DNA of 64,000 nt from NCBI GenBank assembly GCA_934462715.1, contig CAKSIJ010000005.1, forward strand, positions 62,001 to 126,000. The letters are read 5' to 3'. The DNA comes from an uncultured Clostridia bacterium (GTDB lineage Bacteria; Bacillota; Clostridia; UBA1381). Shown piece after piece: positions 44,920-54,355 of this stretch. Under the pieces are notes generated by a model, which saw only the letters and a list, made by a program, of their open reading frames with translations, did no database searches and was not told the origin of the DNA. Position numbers and translations under genes: made by a program. Numbering within the stretch: position 1 is the first letter of the stretch; the number at the start of each line of letters is the position of its first letter.

Positions 44920-46554
44920 ATGATAAGACAGTCTAATGATGATAAAATAACTGCTCTTTACTGCCGATTATCGCAAGATGACGGGCGTGAGGGCGAAAGC
45001 AACAGTATAACAAATCAAAAAGCAATTCTTGAAAAATATGCAAAAGACCACAACTTGACGCCATACAAAATTTATGTTGATGACGGAGTAAGCGGAACTA
45101 CCTTTGAGCGTGACGGATTTAAGGAAATGCTTGCGGATATTGAAAGCGGAAAAATCTCTGCAATCGTTGTTAAGGATTTATCCCGTTTTGGCAGAAATCA
45201 TATTATGGTTGGATATTACACCGAAATGTATCTGCCGTCAATGAATGTGAGATTTATCGCCATCAATGACAATGTTGACTCTGACGGTACCGAAAGCAAC
45301 GAATTTGCACCATTTACCAATATTTTTAATGAATGGTACGCTAAAAACGCAAGCAAAAAGATACAGGCTGTGTTTAAGGCGAAGGGTGAATCGGGACAGC
45401 GTTTAGGCTCTGCTATCCCTTACGGCTACAAAGCAAATCCCGATAACCCGAAAGAAATCATCATTGATGAGGAAGCTGCAAAAGTTGTCAGATACATATT
45501 TGAGCTTTGTATGTGCGGCAAAGGTCCCGGCAAAATTGCAAAACAGCTTACCGCAGAGGATATTTCAACACCTATGGTATATTTCAGAGAACACGGCTTG
45601 CCTTGCAGAACAAAGGGCGATATGAGCAATGTGTGGTGCAACCGAAGTGTTTCGGGAATACTCGAAAATATGACCTACATAGGACATACTGTAAACTTTC
45701 GGACTGCTACACAGAATTACAAAACACATAAGAAAATACGGCAACCGAAAGAAAATTGGCTGATATTTGAAAATACGCACCCGCCCATTATTGAAACATC
45801 TGTATGGGAAAAAGTGCAGGAGTTAAGAAAAAATAAACGCCGTTACACAAAGTCGGGAAAGAAAAGTATTTTTGCAGGACTTTTGGAATGTGCGGACTGC
45901 GGTGCAAAGCTGTATTATTGCACTTCCAAAGCTCATAAAGACGGACACGATTATTTTGTATGTTCCAACTATAAAGGAAATACGGGAAAATGTACGGTGC
46001 ATTATCTTCGTGAAAGTGTGCTCTATGATATTGTTCTTGAACAGGTGCAGACAATGCTTTCATATTTGCAATCGTTTGAAAGCGATTTTGTAAAAAGCCT
46101 TGTGGATAAATCTGCAAAGGATAAGAAAAAGGAAATCGCATCACGCAGAAAGAAACTCGAAGCAAGCAAAATGCGAATATCGGAGCTTGACGAAGTTTTT
46201 AAAAGAATTTATGAGGACAATATATCCGGCAAGTTAAGTGATGAACGCTTTGCAAAACTGTCGGCAGACTATGAAAAAGAACAAAAACAGCTTATATCCG
46301 ATACTGAAACGCTTGAAAATGAGTTAAATCAAGAGGTTGAACAGGTTGACGGTGTAGAGCAATTTTTAAGTATTGTCCGTCAGTACACTGAAATTAAGGA
46401 GCTTTCTGCAAGAGTGGTAAATGATTTGATTGATAAAATCAAAGTTCACGCAGTAGATAAGTCAAACGGTCAGCGAATACAGCGGATTGATATTTACTAT
46501 ACCGCAGTAGGTCTTATAGATGTATCACAGCATATACAGGAATTGGCTATCTAA
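44920..46554 (+). CDS. tnpX: Large serine recombinase, TnpX type
   Basis: A 544-residue site-specific recombinase. The N-terminal resolvase domain carries the nucleophile Ser18 in CRLSQDD and the R-x-x-R region DLSRFGRN; the recombinase domain follows, then a zinc ribbon (CADCGAKLYYC...C...C), a long coiled coil (about 390-460) and the DUF4368-type tail. It excises and inserts the element through a circular form, usually at GA dinucleotides. GGAAAGGAG precedes the start. It is intact, unlike the fragment at 31695. Confidence 0.92.
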   Translation: MIRQSNDDKITALYCRLSQDDGREGESNSITNQKAILEKYAKDHNLTPYKIYVDDGVSGTTFERDGFKEMLADIESGKISAIVVKDLSRFGRNHIMVGYYTEMYLPSMNVRFIAINDNVDSDGTESNEFAPFTNIFNEWYAKNASKKIQAVFKAKGESGQRLGSAIPYGYKANPDNPKEIIIDEEAAKVVRYIFELCMCGKGPGKIAKQLTAEDISTPMVYFREHGLPCRTKGDMSNVWCNRSVSGILENMTYIGHTVNFRTATQNYKTHKKIRQPKENWLIFENTHPPIIETSVWEKVQELRKNKRRYTKSGKKSIFAGLLECADCGAKLYYCTSKAHKDGHDYFVCSNYKGNTGKCTVHYLRESVLYDIVLEQVQTMLSYLQSFESDFVKSLVDKSAKDKKKEIASRRKKLEASKMRISELDEVFKRIYEDNISGKLSDERFAKLSADYEKEQKQLISDTETLENELNQEVEQVDGVEQFLSIVRQYTEIKELSARVVNDLIDKIKVHAVDKSNGQRIQRIDIYYTAVGLIDVSQHIQELAI

Positions 46555-46578
46555 ATATTTTTATTCGATAAACAATGA

Positions 46579-46612
46579 GGCGATACAACGAGCAAAAACC
46601 CATTGTATCGCC
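46579..46612 (+). terminator. Terminator after tnpX
   Basis: GGCGATACAA pairs perfectly with TTGTATCGCC around a 14-base loop, followed by ATTTCTT. The right end of the mobile element should lie near here. Confidence 0.7.
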
Positions 46613-46677
46613 ATTTCTTAAATCTTCCTTATACTCATTTAACCGAAGCCAGCGCACAAAAAACGCAAACTCCGGTT

Positions 46678-46810
46678 GCCAAACCAATTAATATCTACCA
46701 TAAAATGCACACTTGCAATTAAATTAAGAAGATATAAGGAATTTGCATTTTTATGTAAATCCATTCTTCTTAATAAAATTACAAGTAAGATTATATTAAA
46801 TTGGTTTGGC
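46678..46810. repeat. MITE-like long palindrome
   Basis: 133 bp that fold on themselves: GCCAAACCAATTAATAT at the left end matches the inverse of ATATTAAATTGGTTTGGC at the right, CTTGCAATTAAATTAAGAAG matches the inverse of CTTCTTAATAAAATTACAAG, and the centre has ATTTGCA/TGTAAAT. It fills most of the 360-bp gap between tnpX and the glycogen phosphorylase gene and encodes nothing. Confidence 0.75.
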
Positions 46811-46916
46811 TACACCATTATACCACAAAAACATATAAATTGCAATAGTTTTAGAAAAAATGATTTAAGTTTTTGTATTTTTTTAACCGGTATTCATTTT
46901 TGACTTTTGCCGGCAA

Positions 46917-49376
46917 TTATTTAATCGGCTTCAAGTGCCAGATTTTATCGTTATATTCCTTTATGGTTCTGTCACTGGAGAAGTAACCTGCGCAGGCGGT
47001 GTTGAGTACGGTCTTTTCAACCCACTTTTCCTTATCCTGATAAAGCTTTGAAAGCTTCTCCTGCATACTGCAATAGTCCTCAAAGTCGCGCAGTACCATA
47101 TAGGTGTCGGGAGTGCCGTAATCTCCGAACAGCAGAGTATTGTAAAGGTCACGGAACAGCTGAGTATTTCCGTCGGAGAAATCACCGTCTATAAGCTGTT
47201 CGAGAACAGTTCTCAAAGCCTTATTTTCGGCATAGATATTCTTAACCTCATCTGAGTTGTTGTATTTTGTTCTTGCTTCAACCTCATCTGCCTTAAGACC
47301 GAAGATAAAGATGTTATTCTCGCCGACCTGTTCGAGCATTTCAACATTTGCACCGTCAAGCGTACCGATTGTGAGTGCGCCGTTGAGCATAAATTTCATG
47401 TTACCCGTACCCGAAGCTTCTTTTCCGGCGGTTGAAATCTGTTCAGAAATATCAGCAGCAACCGTAAGCTTTTCTGCGATCGATACACCGTAGTTTTCGA
47501 GGAATACCACCTTGATTTTGCCCTTTATGCGTTCATCCGAGTTAACCTTTGCGGCAACGTTGTTTATAAGCTTTATAATAAGTTTTGCTCTTGCATATCC
47601 CGGAGCGGCTTTGGCTGCGAAGATGTATGTTTTCGGATAATATTCCATATTCGGATTTTCAACAAGTTTGTTGTATTCCGCCATAATGTGCAGAATGTTC
47701 ATAAGCTGACGCTTATATTCATGAAGTCTTTTAGCCTGAACGTCAAATATCGAATCGGGGTCAACCTTTATGCCGTTGTGTTCAAGGATATATTCCGCAA
47801 GCTTAACCTTATTTGCTTTTTTGATTTTTGCAAATTCCTCGCAGAATTCCTTATCCTTTGCGTACTGTTTCAGCTTTTTAAGTTCATCGTAATTCTTTAA
47901 CCAGCCTTTGCCGATTTTAGCGGTTATAAGCTCCGTAAGCTGCGGATTGCAGTTTGCAATCCAACGGCGGAAGGTGATACCGTTTGTGATAGCGAGGAAA
48001 CGGTCGGGGTCAATTCTGTAGTAATCTGCAAATATATCGGAGGTAAGAATCTTTGTGTGCAGTCCCGAAACACCGTTTACCGCAAAACAGGTAGCAAGAC
48101 AGAGATTTGCCATGTATACCTTGTTATCCGCAATTACTGCCATATATTTATGCTTTGCCGGATCGTTCGGATATACTTCTTCAAGATGAATCATCAGACG
48201 GCGGTTGATTTCTTCAACAAGCATCGCAATTCTCGGCAATACCTTTTTAAACATATCAAATGGCCATTTTTCAAGCGCTTCGCTCATTACGGTGTGGTTT
48301 GTATAAGCGAATACCTTTGTTGTGATTTCCCATGCGTCGTCCCAGCTTAAACCCTTGTCGTCAAGGAGTATTCTCATCAGCTCGGGAATTGCAAGCGTCG
48401 GGTGCGTATCGTTAATATGGATAACAGCCTTTTCGGGGAGAAGCTTCCAGTCATATCCGTAACGTGATTCAAATTCCTTTAAAATCCACTGAATTGTTGC
48501 GGAAACAAGGAAATACTGTTGTTTTAATCTGAGCTCCTTACCCTCAATGTGATTATCCTCGGGGTAGAGAACCTTTGAAATTACCTCGGCAAGCTCTTTT
48601 TCCTCGGTTGCTCCTACATAGTTACCTGTATTGAACAGCTGCATATTCATGCTTGCGGGTGACTTTGCCGACCACAGGCGGAGCTTGTTTACGATTTTTG
48701 AGTTGTAGCCTACAAGTGGAACATCGTATGGCATAGCTATTATGGTTGTGTAGTTTTCGTATTTGCAGTATGCTCTGCCCTCATGCCATTCCGTATAAGC
48801 GTTGCCGCCGAATTTTACCTGAACGGATTCCTCCGGTCTGGGGATTTCCCATACGTTCCCGTTTTCAAGCCATGAGTCGGGCATTTCTACCTGGTAGCCG
48901 TCAACAATTTTCTGCTTGAACAGACCGTACTCGTATCTGATTGTACAGCCGTAAGCGGGGAGATCAAGCGTTGTGAGCGAGTCAATAAAGCAAGCGGCAA
49001 GACGGCCGAGACCGCCGTTGCCCAGACCTGCGTCGTTTTCAAGCTCTGCGATTTCGTGAACGTCATAGCCGAGTGATTTTAATACCTTTGTATATTCCTT
49101 TGTTTGCATAAGGTTCAGAACGTTTGTTGCAAAAAGTCTGCCCATCAGGAACTCAAATGAAAGATAATAAAGCTTTTTTGAATTTTCCTCTTTAACCTCC
49201 TTGTGAGATATTGCCCATTTTGACATTATCCGGTCACGGGCGGTAAGAGCGCAGGCGGTATATATCATTTTGGGGGTTGCGTCCTCCATAGTTTTACCGA
49301 AGTGTCTTGATACCTTTCCTATAATCTCGTTTCTGAGCGCTTCTTCCTTGACGGTCAGTTTGACTTTATTTTCCAT
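46917..49376 (-). CDS. glgP: Glycogen/maltodextrin phosphorylase (GT35)
   Basis: An 819-residue phosphorylase that releases glucose-1-phosphate from glycogen. The family hallmarks are all present: the early GLGNGGLGRLAACF, the TNGITFRRW stretch, and the pyridoxal-phosphate site EASGTGNMKFMLNGALTIGTLDG with its lysine. Length is normal. I chose the ATG at 49376; an earlier in-frame ATG at 49400 has no good site. It follows glgA in the same direction, 63 bases downstream, so synthesis and breakdown genes are paired. Confidence 0.95.
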   Translation of the reverse strand: MENKVKLTVKEEALRNEIIGKVSRHFGKTMEDATPKMIYTACALTARDRIMSKWAISHKEVKEENSKKLYYLSFEFLMGRLFATNVLNLMQTKEYTKVLKSLGYDVHEIAELENDAGLGNGGLGRLAACFIDSLTTLDLPAYGCTIRYEYGLFKQKIVDGYQVEMPDSWLENGNVWEIPRPEESVQVKFGGNAYTEWHEGRAYCKYENYTTIIAMPYDVPLVGYNSKIVNKLRLWSAKSPASMNMQLFNTGNYVGATEEKELAEVISKVLYPEDNHIEGKELRLKQQYFLVSATIQWILKEFESRYGYDWKLLPEKAVIHINDTHPTLAIPELMRILLDDKGLSWDDAWEITTKVFAYTNHTVMSEALEKWPFDMFKKVLPRIAMLVEEINRRLMIHLEEVYPNDPAKHKYMAVIADNKVYMANLCLATCFAVNGVSGLHTKILTSDIFADYYRIDPDRFLAITNGITFRRWIANCNPQLTELITAKIGKGWLKNYDELKKLKQYAKDKEFCEEFAKIKKANKVKLAEYILEHNGIKVDPDSIFDVQAKRLHEYKRQLMNILHIMAEYNKLVENPNMEYYPKTYIFAAKAAPGYARAKLIIKLINNVAAKVNSDERIKGKIKVVFLENYGVSIAEKLTVAADISEQISTAGKEASGTGNMKFMLNGALTIGTLDGANVEMLEQVGENNIFIFGLKADEVEARTKYNNSDEVKNIYAENKALRTVLEQLIDGDFSDGNTQLFRDLYNTLLFGDYGTPDTYMVLRDFEDYCSMQEKLSKLYQDKEKWVEKTVLNTACAGYFSSDRTIKEYNDKIWHLKPIK

Positions 49377-49439
49377 CTGATTACCATGTCCTTTCCACAT
49401 TCCGTTTTGTTTTGATACCGTATTAATGTCATACGGTAA

Positions 49440-51371
49440 TTATTTTGCTTTGGTTTTTTTAGCCGCTTTCTTTTCGGTTTTTACCGGCTTTTCGGCTTTT
49501 TTCTCCTCTGTTTTTACCGGCGAGGATTTTACCGCTTCTTTCTTTTCGTCAGCTTTTTTAGCTTCCGCTTTTGCAGGCTCAATCTTTGACGCTGCTTTTA
49601 CCTCGGATTTCGGAGACTCCGTCTTTATATCTGATTTGAGAGCTTCCGTCTTGGCTTCTGCTTTGGGAGCAGCCTTTTTTACCTCGGTTTTCGGAGCTTC
49701 TGCTTTAACAGCTTCAGTTTTTGCTTCCGGTTTTACTGAGTCCTTTTTGACTTCTGCTTTATCGGTTTTTTTTGCAGTTGTCTTTTTTGCGGCAGTCTTT
49801 CTTGCAGGCTCTTTCTTTTTGGCGGCTTTTTCGCTTTTTGCTACGGCAGTCTTTTCCGGCTTTTTGTCATCAGCTTTGACTTCCTTTGCTTTACTTGCCG
49901 GTTTTGCTTCTTCCTTGACCGGAGCTTCAAATTTGATTCCGGTTATATCTTCATACATTTTAATGTATTTGTCTGCCGATACGCTCCACGAATAATCGGT
50001 TTCCATAGCGTTTTTGATTATTGTGTTCCATGAAGCCTTGTCATCATAGTATATCTGCATAGCGTATTTGAGTACATATACCATATCCTGTGCACTGTAG
50101 TTTTCGAATGAGAAGCCAGTACCCTCTTTTGTAAACTCGTTGTAGGGGATAACGGTATCTTTAAGACCACCCGTTTCTCTTACTACGGGGAGAGTTCCGT
50201 ATCTCATGCTGATAATCTGCGACAAGCCGCACGGCTCAAATGCCGACGGCATTAAAAATGCGTCGCAGCCTGCGTATATTTTATGTGCCAGATCGTTTGA
50301 GAAGTATATGTTTGCCGATACCTTATCGGGGTACTTCCAAGCATAGTGACGGAAAAGATTTTCGTACTTTTCATCACCCGTACCGAGAATGATGATCTGC
50401 ATACCGCCGGCACAAAGTTCTTCAAGTGCCGTTGCAATAAGGTCAAATCCCTTTTGATCCGTAAGTCTTGAAACTATTCCGACAGTGAATACGTTTTCGT
50501 CAACAGGAAGATTTAACTGCTCCTGCAAACGGATTTTGTTAAGCTTCTTTTTCTTTTCAAAATCCTTTTCGCTGTAGTTTTCGTATATAAGCTTATCGCC
50601 AGATGGATTCCATTCCTTGTAGGAAATGCCATTGACGATTCCGACAAGGTCGTTTTTCCTTGCGCTTATAAGACCGTTTAAGCCCTCGCCGAACCATTCC
50701 GTCTGAATTTCTCCGGCATAGCTTTCCGATACGGTTGAAATCTTATCCGCATAGGCAAGACCACCCTTTAAGATATTTGCGTCATTGTAATATTCGAGCT
50801 TATCGCTTGTAAAGTAATAATCTCCGATACCCATAAAATCCTTGATTTTGTCAATATCCCAGCGACCTTGATATTTAAGGTTATGAATTGTCATAACGGT
50901 TTTGATTCCTCTGTAGAAGGGGTTGTCGAGGAATGTATCCAAAAATACCGGAATAGCGGCAGTCTGCCAGTCATTGCAGTTTATTACGTCCGGTCTGAAA
51001 TCAATTGTCGGAAGCAATGACAAAACCGCTTTTGAGAAGAAAATGAATTTTTCGCAATCAAGGTGAATGTAATCATACGGCTTATCACCGTTAAAGTAAA
51101 ATTCGTTGTCAACAAAATAGAAAATACAGCCGTCATGTTTAAGCATAAACACACCGCAATACTGCTTTCTCCAACCCATATCTATATAGATATGATCCAG
51201 ATATGTCATCTGATCCTTGTATTCCCGGGGGATGCATCTGTAAAGAGGCATGATAACTCTTGCGTCCACGCCTTTTTCACAGAGTGCGGGGGGCAATGAT
51301 CCCGCTACATCTCCCAAACCGCCTGTTTTAGAAAACGGAGCCGCTTCCGGGCTGACATAAAGTACCTTCAT
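49440..51371 (-). CDS. glgA: Glycogen synthase (GT5) with Lys/Ala-rich C-terminal tail
   Basis: A 643-residue protein. Residues 1-480 are a complete ADP-glucose glycogen synthase (PFSKTGGLGDVAGSLP at the start, later GLVDQKG-type RLTDQKGFD, PSAFEPCGLSQ and GGLKDTV). About 160 further residues are almost only K, A, E, P, T and S, in KTE/KAE/KKA repeats, like histone H1 or cell-wall-adhering tails. Known glycogen synthases end near residue 480. No base shift or foreign start is seen, so the tail is part of the protein. I use ATG 51371; MLKGMVII before it is likely untranslated. Confidence 0.92.
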   Translation of the reverse strand: MKVLYVSPEAAPFSKTGGLGDVAGSLPPALCEKGVDARVIMPLYRCIPREYKDQMTYLDHIYIDMGWRKQYCGVFMLKHDGCIFYFVDNEFYFNGDKPYDYIHLDCEKFIFFSKAVLSLLPTIDFRPDVINCNDWQTAAIPVFLDTFLDNPFYRGIKTVMTIHNLKYQGRWDIDKIKDFMGIGDYYFTSDKLEYYNDANILKGGLAYADKISTVSESYAGEIQTEWFGEGLNGLISARKNDLVGIVNGISYKEWNPSGDKLIYENYSEKDFEKKKKLNKIRLQEQLNLPVDENVFTVGIVSRLTDQKGFDLIATALEELCAGGMQIIILGTGDEKYENLFRHYAWKYPDKVSANIYFSNDLAHKIYAGCDAFLMPSAFEPCGLSQIISMRYGTLPVVRETGGLKDTVIPYNEFTKEGTGFSFENYSAQDMVYVLKYAMQIYYDDKASWNTIIKNAMETDYSWSVSADKYIKMYEDITGIKFEAPVKEEAKPASKAKEVKADDKKPEKTAVAKSEKAAKKKEPARKTAAKKTTAKKTDKAEVKKDSVKPEAKTEAVKAEAPKTEVKKAAPKAEAKTEALKSDIKTESPKSEVKAASKIEPAKAEAKKADEKKEAVKSSPVKTEEKKAEKPVKTEKKAAKKTKAK

Positions 51372-51714
51372 AATTATAACCATTCCTTTCAGCATTATTA
51401 GTCGGTTTTATAAAAACCGCTATATTCACCTTTTGTATTTAATAATAAGTATCTATAAGATGAATATGTATAATTGACCGCGGTGCTGTAATATTAATAT
51501 GTATACTTATATTTTACCTCAAAATATGTATTTTGTCAAACTTTATAGGGCTTACTTTCAATAAAGTGTGAAAATTTACACCTCTGAGCATTTAATATAT
51601 AATGCTTTTTATATATTTTTAATAAGCTGAAATTACAATTTGACAAAAAAATACATTTTTTATCTTTAATAACTGTATATATATCTATGTGTTATCTTAC
51701 ATATTTTTGAAGGC

Positions 51715-51743
51715 TTGACAAAAAAATGATAAAAATGTATAAT
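51715..51743 (+). promoter_or_regulatory. Promoter of the NusG-II protein gene
   Basis: TTGACA (51715-51720), a 17-base spacer and TATAAT (51738-51743), a perfect consensus match. The rest of the 386-bp divergent gap (51396-51781) is AT-rich and shows nothing else convincing. Confidence 0.9.
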
Positions 51744-51781
51744 GGAAAATATTATACCATGCTGCAGGGGGTGAAGCTTGT

Positions 51782-52132
51782 TTGAATAAAAGAGATTTGA
51801 TATTTATCGTTTCGGCGGTTATTTTGTGCGCAGTACTTTTTGCGGTTAACAGATACGCTAAAAATGGGGGAGATACCGTTGAAATATACGTTAACGCAAA
51901 GCTTTGCGAAGCCGTACCGCTTAACGAGGATTCCGTAAAGGAAATAAACGGCGGAACTAACAGAGTCAGAATCGAAAACGGGGAGGTGTTCATGGAATAT
52001 GCCGATTGCCCCGATAAGCTTTGCGTAAAGCAGGGGAAAATATCGGACAGCAGCCGTGATATTGTTTGTCTGCCGAATAAGGTAACCGTTAAAGTGATAA
52101 AAAAAAGCGAAACCGATGCGGTGAGCAGATGA
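51782..52132 (+). CDS. NusG domain II-containing membrane-anchored protein
   Basis: A 116-residue protein: a single N-terminal membrane helix (residues 6-24) and an extracellular NusG domain II-type beta barrel with a CPDKLC pair of cysteines. Such proteins are common in Clostridia, often near thiamine/RnfB-type genes; function unknown. The start is a TTG at 51782 with AGGGGGTGA upstream. It sits between the glycogen genes and groES. Confidence 0.8.
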   Translation: MNKRDLIFIVSAVILCAVLFAVNRYAKNGGDTVEIYVNAKLCEAVPLNEDSVKEINGGTNRVRIENGEVFMEYADCPDKLCVKQGKISDSSRDIVCLPNKVTVKVIKKSETDAVSR

Positions 52133-52229
52133 AAGCTTAAAAATTGATGAAAAAAGCAGAAAATCAGAGAATAAGTGAGTTAATGCAGAATATATTAATA
52201 TTACGGCATATTATATCAATTTCCAAAGA

Positions 52230-52257
52230 TTGAAAAATCATGAAAAAAGACTATAAT
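52230..52257 (+). promoter_or_regulatory. Promoter of groES-groEL
   Basis: TTGAAA (52230-52235) and TATAAT (52252-52257), spacer 16. It ends nine bases before the CIRCE operator, so the operator lies in the initially transcribed region. Confidence 0.85.
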
Positions 52258-52265
52258 ATAGAGTA

Positions 52266-52292
52266 TTAGCACTCAAAAGAAAAGAGTGCTAA
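52266..52292 (+). promoter_or_regulatory. CIRCE operator (HrcA binding site)
   Basis: TTAGCACTC, nine bases, GAGTGCTAA: the exact consensus inverted repeat. HrcA represses the heat-shock operon here at normal temperature. Confidence 0.98.
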
Positions 52293-52314
52293 CAAAGAAT
52301 AGGAGGAATGATTT

Positions 52315-52599
52315 ATGAACATCAAACCATTACAGGATAGAGTAGTAATTAAAATGCTTGAGGCTGAAGAAACAACCAAGAGCGGTATTATACTGACAAG
52401 TGCGGCACAGGAAAAACCGCAGGTTGCCGAGGTTGTGGCTGTAGGACCGGGCGGAACGGTTGACGGAAAACCGGTTGTTATGGAATTGAAAGTAGGAGAT
52501 AAGGTTTTGATCTCTCAATACGCAGGCACTAAGGTTAAGCTTGACGGTGAAGAATATACAATTTTAAGTCAGAACGATGTACTGGCAATTGTTGACTGA
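52315..52599 (+). CDS. groES: Co-chaperonin GroES
   Basis: A 94-residue GroES with the usual opening NIKPLQDRVVIK, the mobile loop (EAEETTKSGIILTSAAQEKPQ) and the end YTILSQNDVLAIVD. It caps the GroEL cage. AGGAGG lies before the ATG. The gene is the first of the CIRCE-controlled operon; a GC-rich hairpin separates it from groEL. Confidence 0.98.
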   Translation: MNIKPLQDRVVIKMLEAEETTKSGIILTSAAQEKPQVAEVVAVGPGGTVDGKPVVMELKVGDKVLISQYAGTKVKLDGEEYTILSQNDVLAIVD

Positions 52600-52621
52600 T
52601 TAAAAGATATATAAGTTTGTT

Positions 52622-52647
52622 GCCGCCGTGCGGCGGCGGAATGGAGG
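52622..52647 (+). promoter_or_regulatory. GC hairpin plus ribosome binding site before groEL
   Basis: GCCGCC-GTGC-GGCGGC (52622-52637) is followed directly by GGAATGGAGG. The same hairpin-plus-AATGGAG arrangement ends repeat copies 1 and 2 at 5986 and 6128. It may stabilise the groEL part of the messenger. Confidence 0.7.
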
Positions 52648-52654
52648 AATTATT

Positions 52655-54283
52655 ATGGCTAAACAGATATTATTCGGTGAAGAAGCAAGACGTGCTTTGC
52701 AGAGCGGTATCGACCAGCTGGCAGACACGGTTAAAATCACACTCGGACCCAAGGGCAGAAACGTTGTTCTCGATAAGAAATTCGGCGCACCGTTAATCAC
52801 AAACGACGGTGTTACAATAGCAAAGGAAATCGACCTTGAAAATCCGTTTGAAAATATGGGCGCACAGCTTGTTAAAGAGGTTGCAACCAAAACAAACGAT
52901 ATTGCCGGTGACGGTACAACAACCGCTACCTTGCTTGCACAGGCATTGGTAAGAGAGGGTGCAAAAAACGTAACAGCAGGCGCAAACCCGATGATTGTAA
53001 GAAAGGGTATTCAAAAAGCAGTTGACGCAGCTGTTGCAGACCTTTTGAAAAAGGCTAAAAAGGTATCGGGTAAAGAGGATATTGCAAGAGTAGCTTCGGT
53101 ATCGGCAGCTAACGAAGAAGTAGGAAATCTGATTGCCGACGCTATGGAAAAGGTTACCTCGGACGGCGTAATTACCGTTGAAGAATCAAAGACAGCCGAA
53201 ACATATTCAGAGGTTGTTGAGGGTATGCAGTTCGACAGAGGTTATATATCGCCTTACATGGTAACAGATACCGATAAGATGGAGGCAGTTATAGATGATG
53301 CTCTGATCCTTATTACAGATAAGAAAATATCAAATATACAGGAAATCTTACCGCTTTTGGAGAAGATTGTACAAATGGGCAAAAAGCTTGTTATTATCGC
53401 TGAGGACGTTGAGGGCGAAGCGCTTGCAACTCTTATCGTTAATAAGCTCAGAGGTACATTCGTATGCGTGCCGGTTAAAGCACCGGGTTTCGGCGACAGA
53501 AGAAAAGCTATGCTCCAGGATATTGCAATTCTGACAGGCGGTCAGGTAATTTCAGAAGAACTCGGACTTGAACTCAAGGACGCTGATATAGATCAGCTCG
53601 GACGCGCAAAACAGGTTAAGATTCAGAAAGAAAACACAATAATCGTTGACGGCTGCGGTGATTCCGACGCTATCAAAGCAAGAATTGCTCAGATCAAGAA
53701 TGAAATTGACCTTTCAACCTCAGAATTTGATAAAGAAAAGCTTCAGGAAAGACTTGCAAAGCTCTCGGGCGGTGTTGCCGTAATCAAGGTCGGCGCAGCT
53801 ACCGAAACAGAAATGAAAGAGGTTAAGCTCAGAATAGAGGACGCTTTAGCAGCTACCAAGGCAGCAGTTGAAGAGGGCATAGTTGCCGGCGGCGGAACAA
53901 GCTATATCAATGTTATCCCGGCTGTTGAAAAGCTTTTGAAGAATACAGAGGGCGACGAAAAGACAGGTGTTCAGATTGTATTAAAGGCTCTTGAAGAACC
54001 GGTTAAGCAAATTGCTAAAAATGCAGGTCTTGAAGGCTCCGTTATCGTTGATAAGGTTAAGGCTTGCAAGGTAGGCGAAGGCTTTAACGCTCTTACTCAG
54101 GAATATGTAGATATGATTAAGGACGGTATCGTTGACCCTGTTAAGGTAACAAGAAGCGCACTGCAAAATGCTGCAAGCGTTGCGGCTATGGTTCTTACAA
54201 CAGAAAGCCTTGTTGCAGATAAGCCCGAACCTGAAAAACCGGCTGCTCCGGCTATGGATCCTGGTATGGGCGGAATGTATTAA
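52655..54283 (+). CDS. groEL: Chaperonin GroEL
   Basis: A 542-residue GroEL. Hallmarks include ITLGPKGRNVVLDKKFG, the ATP-site AGDGTTTATLLA, AAVEEGIVAGGG and the Gly-Met-rich end MDPGMGGMY. It forms the 14-subunit folding cage with GroES. ATG 52655 with GGAGG eight bases upstream; the frame is open a few codons further back only through the hairpin. A strong terminator follows. Confidence 0.99.
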   Translation: MAKQILFGEEARRALQSGIDQLADTVKITLGPKGRNVVLDKKFGAPLITNDGVTIAKEIDLENPFENMGAQLVKEVATKTNDIAGDGTTTATLLAQALVREGAKNVTAGANPMIVRKGIQKAVDAAVADLLKKAKKVSGKEDIARVASVSAANEEVGNLIADAMEKVTSDGVITVEESKTAETYSEVVEGMQFDRGYISPYMVTDTDKMEAVIDDALILITDKKISNIQEILPLLEKIVQMGKKLVIIAEDVEGEALATLIVNKLRGTFVCVPVKAPGFGDRRKAMLQDIAILTGGQVISEELGLELKDADIDQLGRAKQVKIQKENTIIVDGCGDSDAIKARIAQIKNEIDLSTSEFDKEKLQERLAKLSGGVAVIKVGAATETEMKEVKLRIEDALAATKAAVEEGIVAGGGTSYINVIPAVEKLLKNTEGDEKTGVQIVLKALEEPVKQIAKNAGLEGSVIVDKVKACKVGEGFNALTQEYVDMIKDGIVDPVKVTRSALQNAASVAAMVLTTESLVADKPEPEKPAAPAMDPGMGGMY

Positions 54284-54305
54284 TCTGAAATTAATGGTTA
54301 AGATA

Positions 54306-54345
54306 AAAAATTGCCTTGCTCCGAATGGAGCGGGGCAATTTTTTT
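54306..54345 (+). terminator. Rho-independent terminator of groES-groEL
   Basis: TTGCC and GCTCC pair with GGAGC and GGCAA around a GAAT loop, followed by seven T. Confidence 0.92.
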
Positions 54346-54355
54346 GCGTACAAAA

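Noticed and set aside
49426..49995. 189-codon plus-strand frame rich in Ala/Phe/Ser
   Set aside because: It is the reverse reading of the Lys/Ala-rich glgA tail; the low-complexity composition produces a false hydrophobic frame.
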